Source: Vigna angularis (lineage: Eukaryota; Streptophyta; Magnoliopsida; Fabales; Fabaceae). From it: a stretch of 64,000 nucleotides of DNA. Both the position numbers and the translations under genes were made by a program. The notes below the pieces were generated by a model. That model was not told the DNA's origin, made no database searches, and was given only the letters and a program-made list of their open reading frames with translations. This document shows, in pieces, positions 35,497 to 48,289 of this stretch (its first letter is position 1; every line of letters begins with the position of its first letter). The stretch covers positions 10,292,001-10,356,000 of the forward strand of contig NC_068974.1 in the NCBI RefSeq assembly GCF_016808095.1, in the 5' to 3' direction.

Positions 35497-36391
35497 GAAA
35501 ATTGGAATGTCCCTAATGATGAGATGATAAGGAAGAAGATTTTATCCCACATTGTAGTCCGGTGGAGGGACTTCAAGACGAGAATGACACATCAATACGT
35601 CTTTGGCTCTAAACAAAACGACACTCCTTGTAACAAATATAAAATAACTTAGGAGGAGTGGGTGTAGTTTAAAGAATCTAGACTTACTCCTGAGTGGCAG
35701 GTATGTTTTTCAATATTTTGCTCTAGTCACACAAGATGTTAATTTGTGATTTATGCTTAAAGATTTTCATTTTTTCATAGGTGAAATGGATAGTCGCCCA
35801 GCAGAGGAAGAAGCTTAATGATACACCACACGTATTGTCACGTGGTGGTTATGTGTTATTAGATAAAAAGATGAGAAAATGTCGCGCTGAGGAGTTAGGT
35901 CTTGAGTCACTTGATCTCGCACCTCCACCAGCCAGACATGAATTGTGGAAGGTTGCACGGACAAAGTCCAACGGCCAGTTTACATCCCAGTCTGCTCAGG
36001 AGATATCCTAGAGAATTGTAAGTGCAAACTTTTAACTGATTACCATAGTTCATAAAAAAATATGTAACAAACTTTTTAATGTGTCTAGCTTCATTATGAT
36101 ATGCATGATGACTTGGTTGACAAACAAAGTCAAGGAACATTTATGGCACAAGGTAGGGAGGACCTCCTAGTAGCAGCCATAGGTTGGCTAGACCGTCCAG
36201 GTCGTGTGCGTGGTGTTGAAGGAGCTATTGGATTGAGAGACTACTTTGGCCCTAAACCAAGAACACAGTAGTTGTGACTCAAGAAATGGTTAGTAGCATC
36301 AGGCAACAGGTGCAAGTCGAATTAGAGGAAAGCATGGATGAACGCTTCAAAATGCTCGAAGAAAAACTTGCGATGATCACCCAACAACAGC

Positions 36392-36432
<41 letters not shown>

Positions 36433-37870
36433 GAGCAACAACAACCGTCACAGCAACAGGATGCCCCTACAGATGATCCTATTGCACCTCATGTGAGCAC
36501 CAAAGGCTCATGCTCTACTGCAGATTGTACTAATTACAATATTCAGTATGAGTTTTTGGTTGATGAGGATCCTCCGTGCGTAGTGGCCGTGGGACGACAG
36601 ATTGCAGGAGGCCAAACTATTCATGGTGCTCCTTTATTGCCCACTCACGCGCGGGTAATGATTGATGATCCAAGAGACCCCCAGGCTCGAGTGTCATTGC
36701 CTACATCTGAAATCGAATTCTTGGGGAGGCCTTAGGCACATTTATAGCTTGGCCTAAGGATATGATCATGCCATATTTTGGCCCACAAACGGTATTATAT
36801 TCTTCTTTTTAATTATCTTAAATCTTCAAGTTATAATTAAACGATTCCTAACTTTTGTAAATGTGAGTTGCAGGTTTACCGTCCTGAGAAACAATCAATT
36901 GCTCAACCTGTGAACGAGGCTCGTGAGGAAGCAGAAGACCATGATGTTATATCCATATTAACCTCCAGATTAAATAAGTTGAGAAAAGGACCGGTAGAGA
37001 TGTTGTGGGAGTTAAGAACATTTGGCCTCGAGTGCCATGTTCCATTGTATATTAATTTCGATGATGCTTATGAGATCATTGGTGGAGAAAAAATGCTCAA
37101 CATTTCATGCATACAACTATGGTGCATGTAAGTTTTTTATTTGTTATTTTGCAGTTTGTGTATTAGTATTATTACTTTTTAATAAATATGCTTAACTTTA
37201 TTCTTACAGGTACATGGACACCATCGTAGTTGAATCAGGTCGGGCGTCAGTTTAGGGCTTTCTTGAACCTCAGACCATTCAACCATCTGGAAACAGATTA
37301 GATTTCAGAAAATCATATATTCAAACATGGATGACTAAGTCTAACTGAGAGATATATATCGCACCATACATTGATGCGTATGTGTTTCCCAGTATTGTCA
37401 ACTTTTATCATATTTTAATCAATAAACTAACTCACTAGTTATTGGTACATGACAAGGGCCATTGACAACTCATGGTGATCATTCCAAAAAAGCACAAGTT
37501 GTGTGGTTTTGTTCTCTTCATAGGAAGATTAAAGCGGAGTTGAAGTCCTTGATACAAACGTAAGTATTACATTCATTCTTATCAATTCATTATGATATTA
37601 ATATATTAACTTATGTTTCTAATGTTTCAAATTTGTTTAGAGTTGTGACTAGGACCAGAGAACAACAACTTGAAATTATATATCCTAAGGTTGGAATTCG
37701 TTGATCTTTAACCTTTAATTTTCATAGTCAAATTTAAACCATTACATTTGACTGAGTTCTTTCACATGTTTAGTGTAATAAGCAGAATGATTCCTGGGCA
37801 TGTGGCTACTACATCATGTCATGGATGAAGGCAATCATCCGAGCAGAAATCAGAGGGGAATGGACTGAGG
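35497..37870 (+). pseudogene. CACTA-associated Ulp1-like (C48) peptidase gene, decayed
   Basis: Exon-like blocks run in order: 35497-35700, 35782-36011 (ending TKSNGQFTSQSAQEIS), 36091-36735 with a poly-Gln run, 36873-37128 (VPLYINFDDAYEIIGGEKM), 37210-37380 (EPQTIQPSGNRL), about 37467-37560 and 37773-37870. The last two hold the peptidase core: a His followed by a TGA in place of the expected Trp codon (GH-stop-QLMVIIPKKHKL), then CNKQNDSWACGYYIMSWMK with the Cys. Stops also occur in the first block. The N-terminal part resembles proteins commonly annotated beside TNP2 genes in plants. The peptidase substrate is unknown. Confidence 0.7.
36380..36440 (+). repeat. CAA/CAG repeat coding poly-Gln
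   Basis: About 18 consecutive Gln codons (mostly CAA) sit inside the CACTA-C Ulp1-like gene, following a predicted coiled segment. Confidence 0.9.
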
Positions 37871-37989
37871 TAAAAATTTACATTTGAAAATCTTACAAAT
37901 ATCAATAAACTTTTGACATTAAAATGAATATATTGGAAAACTGGTTTTTGTATTTCAGGTTTGGTTGAATGAGCTAAATCGAATCAAAT

Positions 37990-38509
37990 CCAAAAAACAA
38001 ACACTGAAGGTAACGTCGAAGTACACACCATTTGACGTTCAAACATCGACAGTAAGGTCCCATATAGAAAATTTCGACGTTAACCTTACGTCCATCCCCT
38101 TATACTTGACATCAAATATTCCTTTAAATATAAATATTTATTCAAATATTACTAAAAAATTGACGTCTTCTTTGAACTTCGACATGAACATTACGTCCAT
38201 TATCTTTCGCATCGACGTTAAGTTTACGGCAATTCCCTCGTACATAAGACAACAAATCTTACTATAAATATAAATATTTATTCAAATATTGAACGTCAAT
38301 CTCTTTACTAACTGACGTAATCTCACGTCGTTGCACAATGACAACGTTAGGTTTATGTCAGATCTCGATATAATCGACATGAAAATTTCCTATTAATGTC
38401 GCCTCATGATATTCGACGTAAAAGTTACGTCACCCACTATGACGTCGGTCTCTAATTCGTCGTTAAAAGCCAAAAATAACCGACGTAATATGTTGTTTTT
38501 GCACTAGTG
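37990..38509. repeat. CACTA-C 3' subterminal repeats
   Basis: Many copies of ACGTC, GACGTAA and TTACGTC in both orientations, two copies of AAATATTTATTCAAATATT (38140 and 38270), and the terminus TTTTTGCACTAGTG. Confidence 0.85.
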
Positions 38510-39649
38510 TAAACTGAACCAGTATAAATCTTGGTGTCCTTTGATCTTTCTTTTACATTTTCTTTACTTAGTTGATTCATGAAATCTGTGGATATTGATT
38601 TCAAGTTTTAAGAACTCTTTAAAGATTTTAAAAAGATTTTCAAAAAGGGTTAAATCCAATTCACCCCTCTTGAATTCAGATATAAGGCTTCCTATTTTTA
38701 ATAAGTGGAAACACATTTTCCACTTCCTCATTTTTCATGAATCACAAGAGATCATCCTTCTTGATATAACTGAATTATTTGAGGGTGAAATGAGAACAAG
38801 AAGCAATTCTAGCGAAACTCAATAAAAAAAAACTTATAGGGTTTTGAAAAGCTCATAATGTTACTTATGTCCTAGCTTGGCTATGTTCCCAAAAATTTTG
38901 TATGCAACCACCTTTGCTTCCCATTATCTATTAATTTTTGTCATTCTCATTTTCATTCGGTACATAGGAGGTGATAGACAACCCAAATCTCCTTATCACA
39001 ATAATCAACCCTTTCATAGTCCAAGGAGAAACTTTCTTTGGTTTCATTTTCTTGAGCTTGTCTACATCAATGACTTAATCCTTTGTCTCTTTCCCAGGTC
39101 TAGCTCCTTGCATTAAGATCTAACGGAGAATTTGAAGTTTGTTACATTCCAAAGACAAAATATATTACTAATAATGTTTGTGGCATCACACCTTAAGTTT
39201 CTATATTGTTGTATTCAAAATCTGTCTTAAGGTACATTTCTTATTGTGTTCTATTTGTTGGAATAAATTTAAATTTTAGGAGTTTATTAATAATTTTGTT
39301 TGAATCTTACTTTATTAGTTTGGGTCTGATAATATTTAATTTGATTTTGATAGAGATAAAATAGAAATAGGTAGTTTTGATTTTCCATTTATTTAGGTAC
39401 ATTACTATTTTATTTTGTTGATATAAGATAAAGTTAGATTAAGTATTTGTTTTTATTTTGGAGCAGTTATACTTTATTTTTAGTTTTTACTATTTGTATT
39501 TAGTCCAAAATCCTATTTGCACTTATTTAAAGGATTTCAAGGTTAAAATAAACACAGTAGAGTATTATCATAGTTAAATAACTTGAAATGAATTATCAGC
39601 AATGTTTACCATGACCCATCCCTAAATATCAACATTGAAAACAATTCTT
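38510..39649. other. AT-rich spacer, no gene seen
   Basis: Short open stretches exist but have no recognisable protein features. Nothing supports a gene. Confidence 0.45.
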
Positions 39650-40622
39650 TGACACGGCTAAAAAAATTGACACTCATTTGACCCGGGTGGGGCCCAATTA
39701 TTCTGAATGTCATTAAGGGCAAAGTTGTCATTTGCTATGCGTGAAAAGTTTATTGAAAGTTTTCATTCCTTTCATAGTCGACCCTTTCATCTTGGAAGAG
39801 GAAGTCTAGGGTTAGGGTTGAGAGAGAGCGAGAAAGAAAAAAAAAAAGGAGAACTCCATGGCTGCCATAGGCTAGACGTGCTCGGTGATCAAAAGAGTTG
39901 GAACCGGCAACGTGCGAAGCATCAGGTTTGTCCCCTTTCTATTCCTTTCTTATTTTGTCATCATTTCTCTATCTTTCGTTTTCTTTTTGATTCATTTATG
40001 AAAACCTAGAATATAGGGGCAAAGGGGTGAGACAGAGAGTTTTCTTTTTGATTCAGTTTCGAAAACACCAAATACGCCTATTCCTCCAATCCGTCCTTAT
40101 TCCTCTATGTATAAGGATTGACATTAGTTTTTATGAAAGGGGGTCCACTTTTTATTGGGTTAATCGAATAAAATTAATTTGCTGCTAAGTTCATAGAACC
40201 GGGAAATTCATTATTTTTCGTGTCAAGGTACTGAGGCAAGAACACATACATTTTTATGCATTATTGTGGCTAGGTTCTTTGGGTTTTCAATTTCGTAGGC
40301 ATACATAGTGAATTGAATACTAACCATAACAAATATCATTGTGGTGTTTGAAATTTTGAATGCATGTTTGGGTCTCACTAATTGTGAATACAGGAGTAGA
40401 AAATGCATTTTTTATCAAATAAGTTGGAGATTATTGTTTGTGGGCTTGACAATTTTGTACACAGAAACAGGAGATTGATCTGCTCATGTTAAAATTAAAC
40501 ATCGTGGTTGTGTTTATACACTGTTATAGTATTGTAGCTAAAATGTCATTTTTCCATGGTGATGTTTGTTTTTCCTTTACAATATGATACGGTTAATGAC
40601 ATTTGATTTATATGTTGATCAG

Positions 40623-41710
40623 GATGATGCACATATTTTCTGCAGGGAGTCCTAGGTGAGTTTATCTTTAAATTTATACAACATAAATCTTTGTAAGTCC
40701 CTTTTGAGTTTCAATGTGAGCTACTGATTTTGTTTATTTTATAGTTAAAGGATGAAGTGAGGAACGCATTGAGTTTCATCAATTATGTGTATAGCATATT
40801 TGGTTTCACATATGAGCTGAAGCTTTCAACGACATGCTTTCAATCTTAATTGTTATTAATGCCCATGTACCTTTCTAAATGTCCTTAAAATAAAAAAATT
40901 TAGAGTTTCAAAGCTTAGTCTTCAATTTAAGGTGCCTTCAGTAGTATCTTAGTTGTTCTTTCCTGTGGACTGTTTTTAGATTTTATTATGCCATCCCATT
41001 AATGTGATAGTTTCCTCCAATAGATTAAATTATAATTATGGCTATACTAGTCTCTTATTTAAATTTACTAAGAAATATAGTTTTTTTATTGTGGGTCTCA
41101 TTTATTAATGGTAATAATGGATTAAATTTTGCAAAATAATGTATTCACTATGTATTTTTATTTATTTGGTATGGTAACGAGGATTTTCATTATAGTCTCG
41201 TTTTAACTTCACAACAAATTTGTTGTCTTTCTATCCTGCTTCCTAGTTAAAAAGAAAAGCATAGAAAGTTTTTTCGATTCAATCCTTGTTTTTTTTATCT
41301 TTCAAGATAACTATTTCATGTGTCAGATACTTCATTAGAGACCAGAGAAATACCTAGGAGATAATGCAACCTGGGATAAAGCTTTATATATATCTTTCTA
41401 TTTTTACAAAAGGCCCATTAATATTCCACCTTGTACAATATTTTGGAAATAGGAACTAGGGAAATATATTATATTTGTAATGATTAGCAAAGGCATAAAA
41501 CGTTTCTTAAATAAAACAGGCTATTGACTTTTTATTGTCTGTTTGTAATTTGTTAGGAAACTTGTTCTGCTATATATATTGATAGTGAAATGAAAGGGTT
41601 TGTTAGTCATGTAACTTTCTTGGACTGCAATTTTCTAGGTGAAAGATCAGATCCAGCAAGCAGGATTTCACGTTTAGGCTTATACAACTGATAGGAAGAT
41701 TCAAAAGAAG
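40623..41710 (+). pseudogene. Captured fragment of threonyl-tRNA synthetase
   Basis: Four short exons appear in the correct order: 40623-40655 (DDAHIFCRES then a stop), 40745-40831 (VRNALSFINYVYSIFGFTYE, then LKLST), 41339-41383 (RPEKYLGDNATWDKA) and 41639-41710 (VKDQIQQAGFHV, stop, AYTTDRKIQKK). From memory these are class II ThrRS segments: the motif-2 region of the catalytic core, then a jump to the C-terminal anticodon-binding domain. Coding between the third and fourth exons is missing. Splice borders are mostly kept. Internal TAG codons and deletions rule out function. Confidence 0.85.
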
Positions 41711-42679
41711 GTAAACTAAACCTTTAGGCCCAAGAGTTTGATTGCATTACATATTAGTCATTCAGAGGTTAATAAGGCCTAAAATGTTTTCTTTACTGTC
41801 AATGAAATATTGGTTATATGATGGTATTACATTTGAAATATGGGGGTTTAATTTTCCTGTATGTTTTACAGTGTTCAGAGTTTGTATATAATGTAGTAGT
41901 TATTGTTGTCTTGTGTAGGTCAAGGTATTGGGCAGAGGGAATCCACATTGCCATATTTAGAACCCGAAGTCACCGGGCAAAGATTGGTTGTCAGAGCCAA
42001 CTTTGTTTGTGCTGGAACTGGAATTGTCAATACTTGAAGCGTTTGAAAAGTGTTGCTTTGAAAACCCTTGGACAATATTACAGAGGAAAAATCGTAGGCG
42101 CATTGAATAGTTTATTGTGAAGTTTTTTGTCTTTGGATATATGTATGAATTCATATGTATTGTTAGGAAACACAATTGTAATTTTAAATGAACTTAACTC
42201 TTCATATTTTTTGATGAATAAAGGTTGAATATTTGATCCATTTGTAATTATTATTGAGGTTTTCATTTTTCAGGTTGAATCAATTTGATTTGGAGATACT
42301 TTATTTTTGTTTTTGTCTGCCAATCTAATGTAACAATGTGCTTCATAACAAATAACTAATTTTAAAGTGAGTGTTGTATTCATAAAACATAACCACAACA
42401 CACAATGAAATAAATCATTGGTATGAGTAAATTATTATTCATGTTTTAAAACAAAATGGTTCAAATAAAAATGGTCAAATTGCTTTACAACAAAATGGTT
42501 ACTATACAATTCAATTGGTCAAATACATTGGTGTAGTAAGTGGTTATACAATAAACTTTTTGTGGTTAGTTACTATACAAAGTTTGTACAACAATAAATT
42601 AATGAACCTGATTTCAAGTGCTTTGATATCAATAGTTGATTAAGCAATTAATGTGCAGAAAGTTATGTGGTTAGTTGGA

Positions 42680-43700
42680 TTGATATTATGCACAATAACA
42701 AAGTGGTCATTTTAAGTGGTCTGATTTCATCACATGTGGTTTTTTACTCAATTGCTTATGAACAACAAATGTTGTGGTTTTTTAGGAAAGATTTTATCAA
42801 ATTTATTGCAGTAACTAGTTATCTAGTCAGTTCTTATGGTTATTTTTGATAGGGGCTTTTGTACAACAATAAAAGCGGTTAAATTCAATATATGATCACA
42901 TTTCTTTGGTGCAGTAAGTGGTTATATAGTAAGTCGTATGTGGTTTTTTACTCCATTGCTTATGAACAACAAATGTTGTGGTTATGAGGATAGATTTCAT
43001 TAAATTTATTAGTGTAGTAACTGGTTATCTATTCAATCCTATGTGGTTATTTCTAAAAGGGATTTTGTACCACAATAAAAGTGGTTAAATTCAATATCAA
43101 TGGTCACATTTCTTTGGTGCAGTAAGTGGTTATATAGTAAGTCGTGTGTGATTTTTTACTCAATTGCTTATGAAGAACAAATGTTGTGGTTTTTTAGGAT
43201 AGATTTCATCAAATTTATTGGTGCAGTAACTGGTTATCTACTCTGTCCTATGTGGTTATTTTTTAAAGGGGTTTTGTACAACAATAAAAGTGGTTAAATT
43301 CAATATGAATGATCACATTTCTTTGGTGCAGTAAGTGGTTATATAGTAAGTCGTATGTGGTTTTTTACTCCATTGCTTATGAACAACAAATGTTGTGGTT
43401 TTTGAGGATAGATCTCATCAAATTTATTGGTGCACTAACTGGTTATCTACTCAATCTTATGTGGTTATTTCTGAAAGGGGTTTTGTATAACAATAAAAAT
43501 GGTTAAATTCAATATCAATGATCACATTTCTTTGGTGCAGTAAATGGTTATATAGTAAGTCGTATGTGGTTTTTTACTCAATTGCTTATAAACAACAAAT
43601 GTTGTGATATTTTAAGATAGATTTCATCACATTTTTTGGTACAGTAACTAGTTATCTACTCAATCTTATGTGGTTATTTCTTAAGTTGTTTATGTACAAG
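42680..43700. repeat. Tandem array, unit about 209 bp, nearly five copies
   Basis: Recurring landmarks TTTCTTTGGTGCAGTAAGTG, TTGCTTATGAACAACAAATG and GTTTTGTACAACAATAAAAG repeat every ~209 bp (for example starts near 42891, 43100, 43309 and 43517). More diverged related sequence lies at 42440-42680. The units are open in one frame by chance but look non-coding. Confidence 0.9.
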
Positions 43701-44296
43701 TACAAATGCTTCAATATGTGGTTTTGTATACTAACAACTACAACAAGTTCATTGATTGAAATTGTTCACCGTACCCCAATTAAGAATATGTTAAAAGAAC
43801 TACCTGAAAGAAAAAACAATAATGACCTTCTACATATATGTAAAACAAAATACTCTTTTAAGATATGGCTCTTAAAATCATGAAATCCGTTTTAATCCAA
43901 TACTCTTTTATTACTTTAGTTTTAATCAAAACAATAGATGCGCAATCTATTTATTCCAAACAGATTAGACCTCTCACAGCTACACCACACACAATAGTTA
44001 TATCAATTTAATTTGAAATGACTCACTAGGTAATATCAAAGAACATACAAAAACAAAAACAAATGGTGTAATCTATAGTAGTTTACTACACCAAAAATAT
44101 ACACATCAATATTCTTACTAATCTGACCATAGAGTGCATATTGTGGACCTAGCATACTCTCCAGACCTAGACTACCCTCAACACCGGTGGAAAGAAGATA
44201 ATTACAGGGAAAGACAATAAAAGAAAGAGGTAAAGCTTAGGTTGATCGGAGATGATTTTAAAACAAGCAATAACACTAGAATTTAAGTGGAGGGTG

Positions 44297-44809
44297 TCAA
44301 GGTTTTCTTCTAAAATAAGGGAAGGTGTCGGAGCTACTACTCTTTTCATGCTCATCTGATTCATGAGTAATTCCACTACCGACAGAAGATAAGGAATCGG
44401 TCTTGCTCTTCCAAAAAGTTATAGAAAACCATTTTCGACTTCCTCACCTTCCTATTATCCACTTCGCCTCTCAAACTCTCCATCTCCTTCTCCTCCCCGT
44501 TTCTACAACCACTTCTCCTCTTCAAAAATATGCGACACAAAACCCAGTTTTCCATGGGAACCTGAACACACAAACAAACCAAAAATATTGTATGAATAAT
44601 TAATGCGCACTATTGTGTGAATAATTAATGTGTGCGCGAGGATAATTTCGAGTTAATTTACTTTCTTTGAATCCTGACCTGAGACGGAGCGTTAAGGAGG
44701 CGATACTCGTGCATGATCCAATCGGTTCTGGATCCATGAGGCGGTTTTCCTCTGTAGAAAACAAGTTTCTTCTTCATTCCCACTAATTGGTTCCCTTTTG
44801 AAGTTAAAA
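44297..44809 (-). pseudogene. Captured fragment of a NAC transcription factor (JUB1/NAC42-like)
   Basis: The exon 44809-44679 encodes [20 protein letters not shown] plus YRLLNAPSQ, the NAC DNA-binding subdomains C-D, and ends at a GTCAGG donor. The exon 44561-44297 follows a CAG acceptor and gives MENWVLCRIFLKRR (subdomain E), then, after a one-base shift, a serine-rich tail SSSSDTFPYFRRKP and stop. The tail resembles, from memory, the C-terminus of JUB1/NAC42-like proteins. The N-terminal NAC subdomains A-B are missing. It is antisense to the ThrRS fragment in the same mosaic. Confidence 0.85.
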
Positions 44810-46059
44810 TTTGTTTGTGTAACCCAATGGCCTTCTAGTAACTTGAACCGGTGGCTCAGTTAGAGCGATAGCCGTTAGGATATTTGGGTTCTTTGATGCT
44901 GAAAAAGTACCTTTCTTTCTCTAAATCACCTAAACACACCATCCACAAGGAATTGCAATTAGTCTTAATTAGTTAAGAAGAAGAGAGAGGGAAGATAGGA
45001 AAATTATCAACAATAAAAATTCCTCCAAATACAGAAGAAAAAGAAATAGCAGAATAAACAACCAAATCAAGCTTACAAATTTCATCAAAAGAAACCCCAC
45101 AATGAAACTTTACAATCAGTATTTAAATATATTACCTTCTGAAAACAAAGTTGTTAAGCTTTACAATTTAAATACAACAGTAACTAAGAAGGTTTGTTTC
45201 ACAATGCAATCTTTACGAAAAAGATCCCACAATAAGATGAATCATATCTCTTAAAATTAAAACAATCAGTAAAGTCTATGATATTTTTTTCTCAAAAGCT
45301 ATGGAGTCTCCCGACATTGATAATATAAGACTCTTTTTAAACCATGATCATTTTTTAAGATAATGTTTAGCCAAAAGCAAGGCTAGCTTACTCTCTTAGC
45401 CGGTGTTTTGGAGGTTCTCCAGCCAGAAAAAGATAAATAAGTTGACACAGTAGATGTGTGGCCAACATGTGTCCAAGGTGTATGGACAAGTGTCCTGGTT
45501 TGTGTTTCAAAAATGTCAGGCACACCATTCGATTGATTTGTGTCAGTCTTTATAGACACGGGATAAAAACACTGAATTAGATTCAAATGTTACAATCTTA
45601 TATCTAACAAAAAACATCAAAACCATGGTTATATTTTATTCATAAATATAATTGTCACTCATGTGATAGGTCCAGCTAATAAAATTACAAACCATAAGAC
45701 ACAAACTGGAGAGAGAGCGCATAGTTTATAGAACACGAGCATAATGTAAAGTAGTGAAACTACTACATTCAATGGTTAGAAAATACTACCCTAGGCTCAT
45801 ATATATATATAAGCCAATAATCAAAAACTAATTCATGCTAATTTAGAAAATTAATATCATTAAATTTTACTAAATTCATTTTAAAAAAGATTTTTTCAAT
45901 CTGTGAAAATACAACCCACTAAAATAACCGGGGTTTTGGGGATGATATCATTAAATAGGGTTAAATTAGTTAAGATTTGTTTATATTTTTGCTCACTAGA
46001 TATGTTTTTTTTTTTCACATTTATTTGAGTTTAGAAGGAGTACCTGTTAATGTTGAGTG

Positions 46060-46566
46060 CCTTGGTACCATCATCTGCCTCATCAAAATATTCAATACTT
46101 TCACGGAAACCAAATAATCACAGTATCTTATAACAGCAACACCTAAGGTGGTAATGTCATGCATGCAGAATGTGGAGTGTTTATCAGTTATATGAAGGCA
46201 AAGAAACAACTTTAAGGAACTACAACCACTCTTTCAATGTAAAAGTTATCATACATGGATTGTAGTATTCTCATGAACAATAATTCCTTTTCGTAGATTC
46301 CTCTCTATTAAATCCTTTTGATTTATTCGAGTAGTTTCAACTCCATCAATTTTTGAATCAACCTTGCAGTTAGCGACAAATGCATCCTTCATGACTCTAA
46401 TACTCAAGTCACCTACTCTCTCGGTGAAATGAATACCATTTTCTGTAGGAGAACTGTGTACATCAGACTCTCCCATTACATGTTTAACAGCCTTAATAGC
46501 TTTGAAAATGGCAACATCAACAAATAAGGTGTGGAGAAGGAATGCTTTTATATCACGAAAATGCAA
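46060..46566 (-). pseudogene. Captured fragment of a CLU/TSS (REC-like) family protein
   Basis: The exon 46566-46255 includes LLHTLFVDVAIFKAIKAVKH, ERVGDLSIRVMKDA and KDLIERNLRKGIIVHENTT. After a short intron the next piece (about 46165-46100) reads DITTLGVAVIRYCDYLVSVK. From memory this order is typical of the central CLU-type domain of plant TSS/REC/FRIENDLY-related proteins. The acceptor of the second piece is not a clean AG. Only a small internal part is present, so it is not a gene. Confidence 0.65.
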
Positions 46567-46569
46567 TAA

Positions 46570-48284
46570 ATGAAAACTCCTTGGCCCAAGGAATCAAAAT
46601 CATTGTAAGCATGTGAAAAACTTTCTGGAAAAGGAAGTCTTTTCTGTTTTCACAACATTCATTCAGACTATATTGTATACAATTATGACCTTTGATTAAA
46701 AAGATAGTCTAAACGAACATGCCAAATATTGTTTTTGGTTACCTTCCAAAAAAATCAAGACAATGTTATTTCTTTCCTAACCGAAATCAATCCTAAGCCC
46801 ATACAACCTACCCAAAAGTCAGTTGTATCATTCTTGTCTTTGGTTCCCACATCCTCAATGATAAAGCACCACAATATAAAATGAATGTAAGGATTGTACA
46901 AATGAGTTTACACCAGAGTATACTTCAAAATGGAAATGTGAAATAAAAATAGAAAAACCCTCACTTACCACTACCTCAAACTCACTTACGAGAAAGATAA
47001 AAAATGGAAATGCTCACGGATGATGGAAAACCTCTATACTTCACAAGCGGCACGAAGATGAAAAAACCTTCAACTCCACAGCCACCAGAAACCTGCACAA
47101 CCACCGATTGGGAGCGGCACAATGATGTTAAACCCTAACACCCAACAATAACCTCCACAACCATCGATTTAAGCAGCTCAAAAACAGAAATGACAATCAA
47201 GACACCAATGAAGAAGATGGAGAACAATGCAGGAGAGAAAGAAAACGGGATTTTCGAATGAACAGCGAAAGAAGAACTAAATCGAAATTTCACTTTTTAC
47301 CCTTTTATCCTTATCCACTGTACAATTCTTTTTCAAAAATGCTGACGTGGCCCGTGTCAAATGAGTGTAAGTGACACGTATCAACATAGCATGAGATGTG
47401 AGCTGAATAAGGCACAACATCTGCTAACGAAAGGAAATAAATTTAACTTGATGCTCTACATACCTCGCCGCCCCTTCAACCACATGGGCCGCGACCTTCA
47501 TTCCCTCCACCATCATCTCTATCGAAAAATGTACGGCCGCTCACCCATCACCGTCATCTCTATCCTTCAAATCCGCAACCATCTTCACAACATATCCCGT
47601 TGGACTCTTCCATTCCATGAAAACATATTTTGCTTGGGTCGCTTTCTCTTCGCGTAACTAATTATCGTTATGGGCATCCACCCAAATTGAAACATGAAAA
47701 AGATATACAAAATCAATAAGATAGAGAACACAAAAAAGGCATGAATTAGAGCATCCACAAATTAGGTTCACAAAGGAGGCAATATAAGCATAGGACTTGG
47801 GATTTTACCAGGTTGCACAAATTTCTCATCAACAAATGTTCTCCCTAAACGCAACACCAACACCTAGAATCCCTTTTTCGCTGCTATAAAACCCTAAACG
47901 CAATGCCCTCAACCCACCGTGCTACCCACCAACCTAAACGAAGCGTTAAACCCTAAATCGAAAATCCAATGAACAACCATAATATTGCCAAACCCCTAAA
48001 CCAAAACAACCATCGAGACAGAAACGTTCACCACCAGTAGGACACAAAATCACAACCATTGGTAGAGAAAACTTGCATAACCATAAACCCCAAAACAATT
48101 AGCGGAAAGGAGAGAAAACGTTCCCAAATGGTTCAATAGAACAAATTTCAAACTAATTGCCATTTTTCATTTTGCTCTTACACGTTTTAAAAAAATTGAC
48201 ATGCATTCTGTCAAATGTCATTGACACCCACACGACGTAGCACAAATCGTTGGCTCCTAGGGTTTCGAGGGCCTGTCCCTTAGC
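46570..48284. other. Right part of the mosaic, no identified gene
   Basis: The region contains leader-like sequence at 46960-47280 and 47880-48120 (resembling plant 5' UTRs in reverse) and an open plus-strand stretch at 47361-47657 that I do not recognise. Degenerate end motifs lie at 47356 and 48190. Confidence 0.35.
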
Positions 48285-48289
48285 ACAAC

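Larger units (their letters stand above)
25600..38509 (+). mobile_element. CACTA-C: CACTA transposon, split by an LTR retrotransposon
   Basis: The 3' end TTTTTGCACTAGTG stops at 38509, preceded by ACGTAA/GACGT-type subterminal repeats from about 37990. The 5' subterminal motifs (ACGTCAAAG, GACGTAACC) are at 25600-25790. I do not find the CACTA terminus at the left; it may be lost or may lie further left, beyond the similar motifs at 22230-22315. The interior carries TNP2 (26432-35475, interrupted) and a Ulp1-like peptidase gene (35497-37870). Ends and gene content place it in the family of CACTA-B. Confidence 0.75.
39650..48245. mobile_element. Mosaic of captured gene pieces, possibly one or more MULE-like elements
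   Basis: The left boundary has ACACTCATTTGAC (39670-39682) and its exact complement lies at 47356-47368; both are followed inward by AAGGGCAAA/AAGGATAAAAGGG-type and then leader-like sequence. A third, degenerate version (AAAAAAATTGACATGC...GTCAAATG) lies at 48190-48217. Between them are fragments of three unrelated host genes on both strands and a tandem array. The ends and duplications are too degenerate for me to assign a class. A Helitron is the main alternative, but I found no clear CTRR hairpin end. Confidence 0.35.

Noticed and set aside
42680..43700. The ~209-bp tandem array considered as a CRISPR-like array
   Set aside because: Units are long, contiguous and lack short repeats separated by unique spacers; the genome is a plant's.
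47361..47657. 98-codon plus-strand frame as a small gene
   Set aside because: No recognisable motif, no convincing start context or splice structure, and it lies in mosaic DNA with leader-like sequence.
39650..48245. Helitron as the carrier of the three gene fragments
   Set aside because: No clear 5' TC start or 3' hairpin with CTRR was found; inverted end motifs fit a MULE-like structure better, though not proven.
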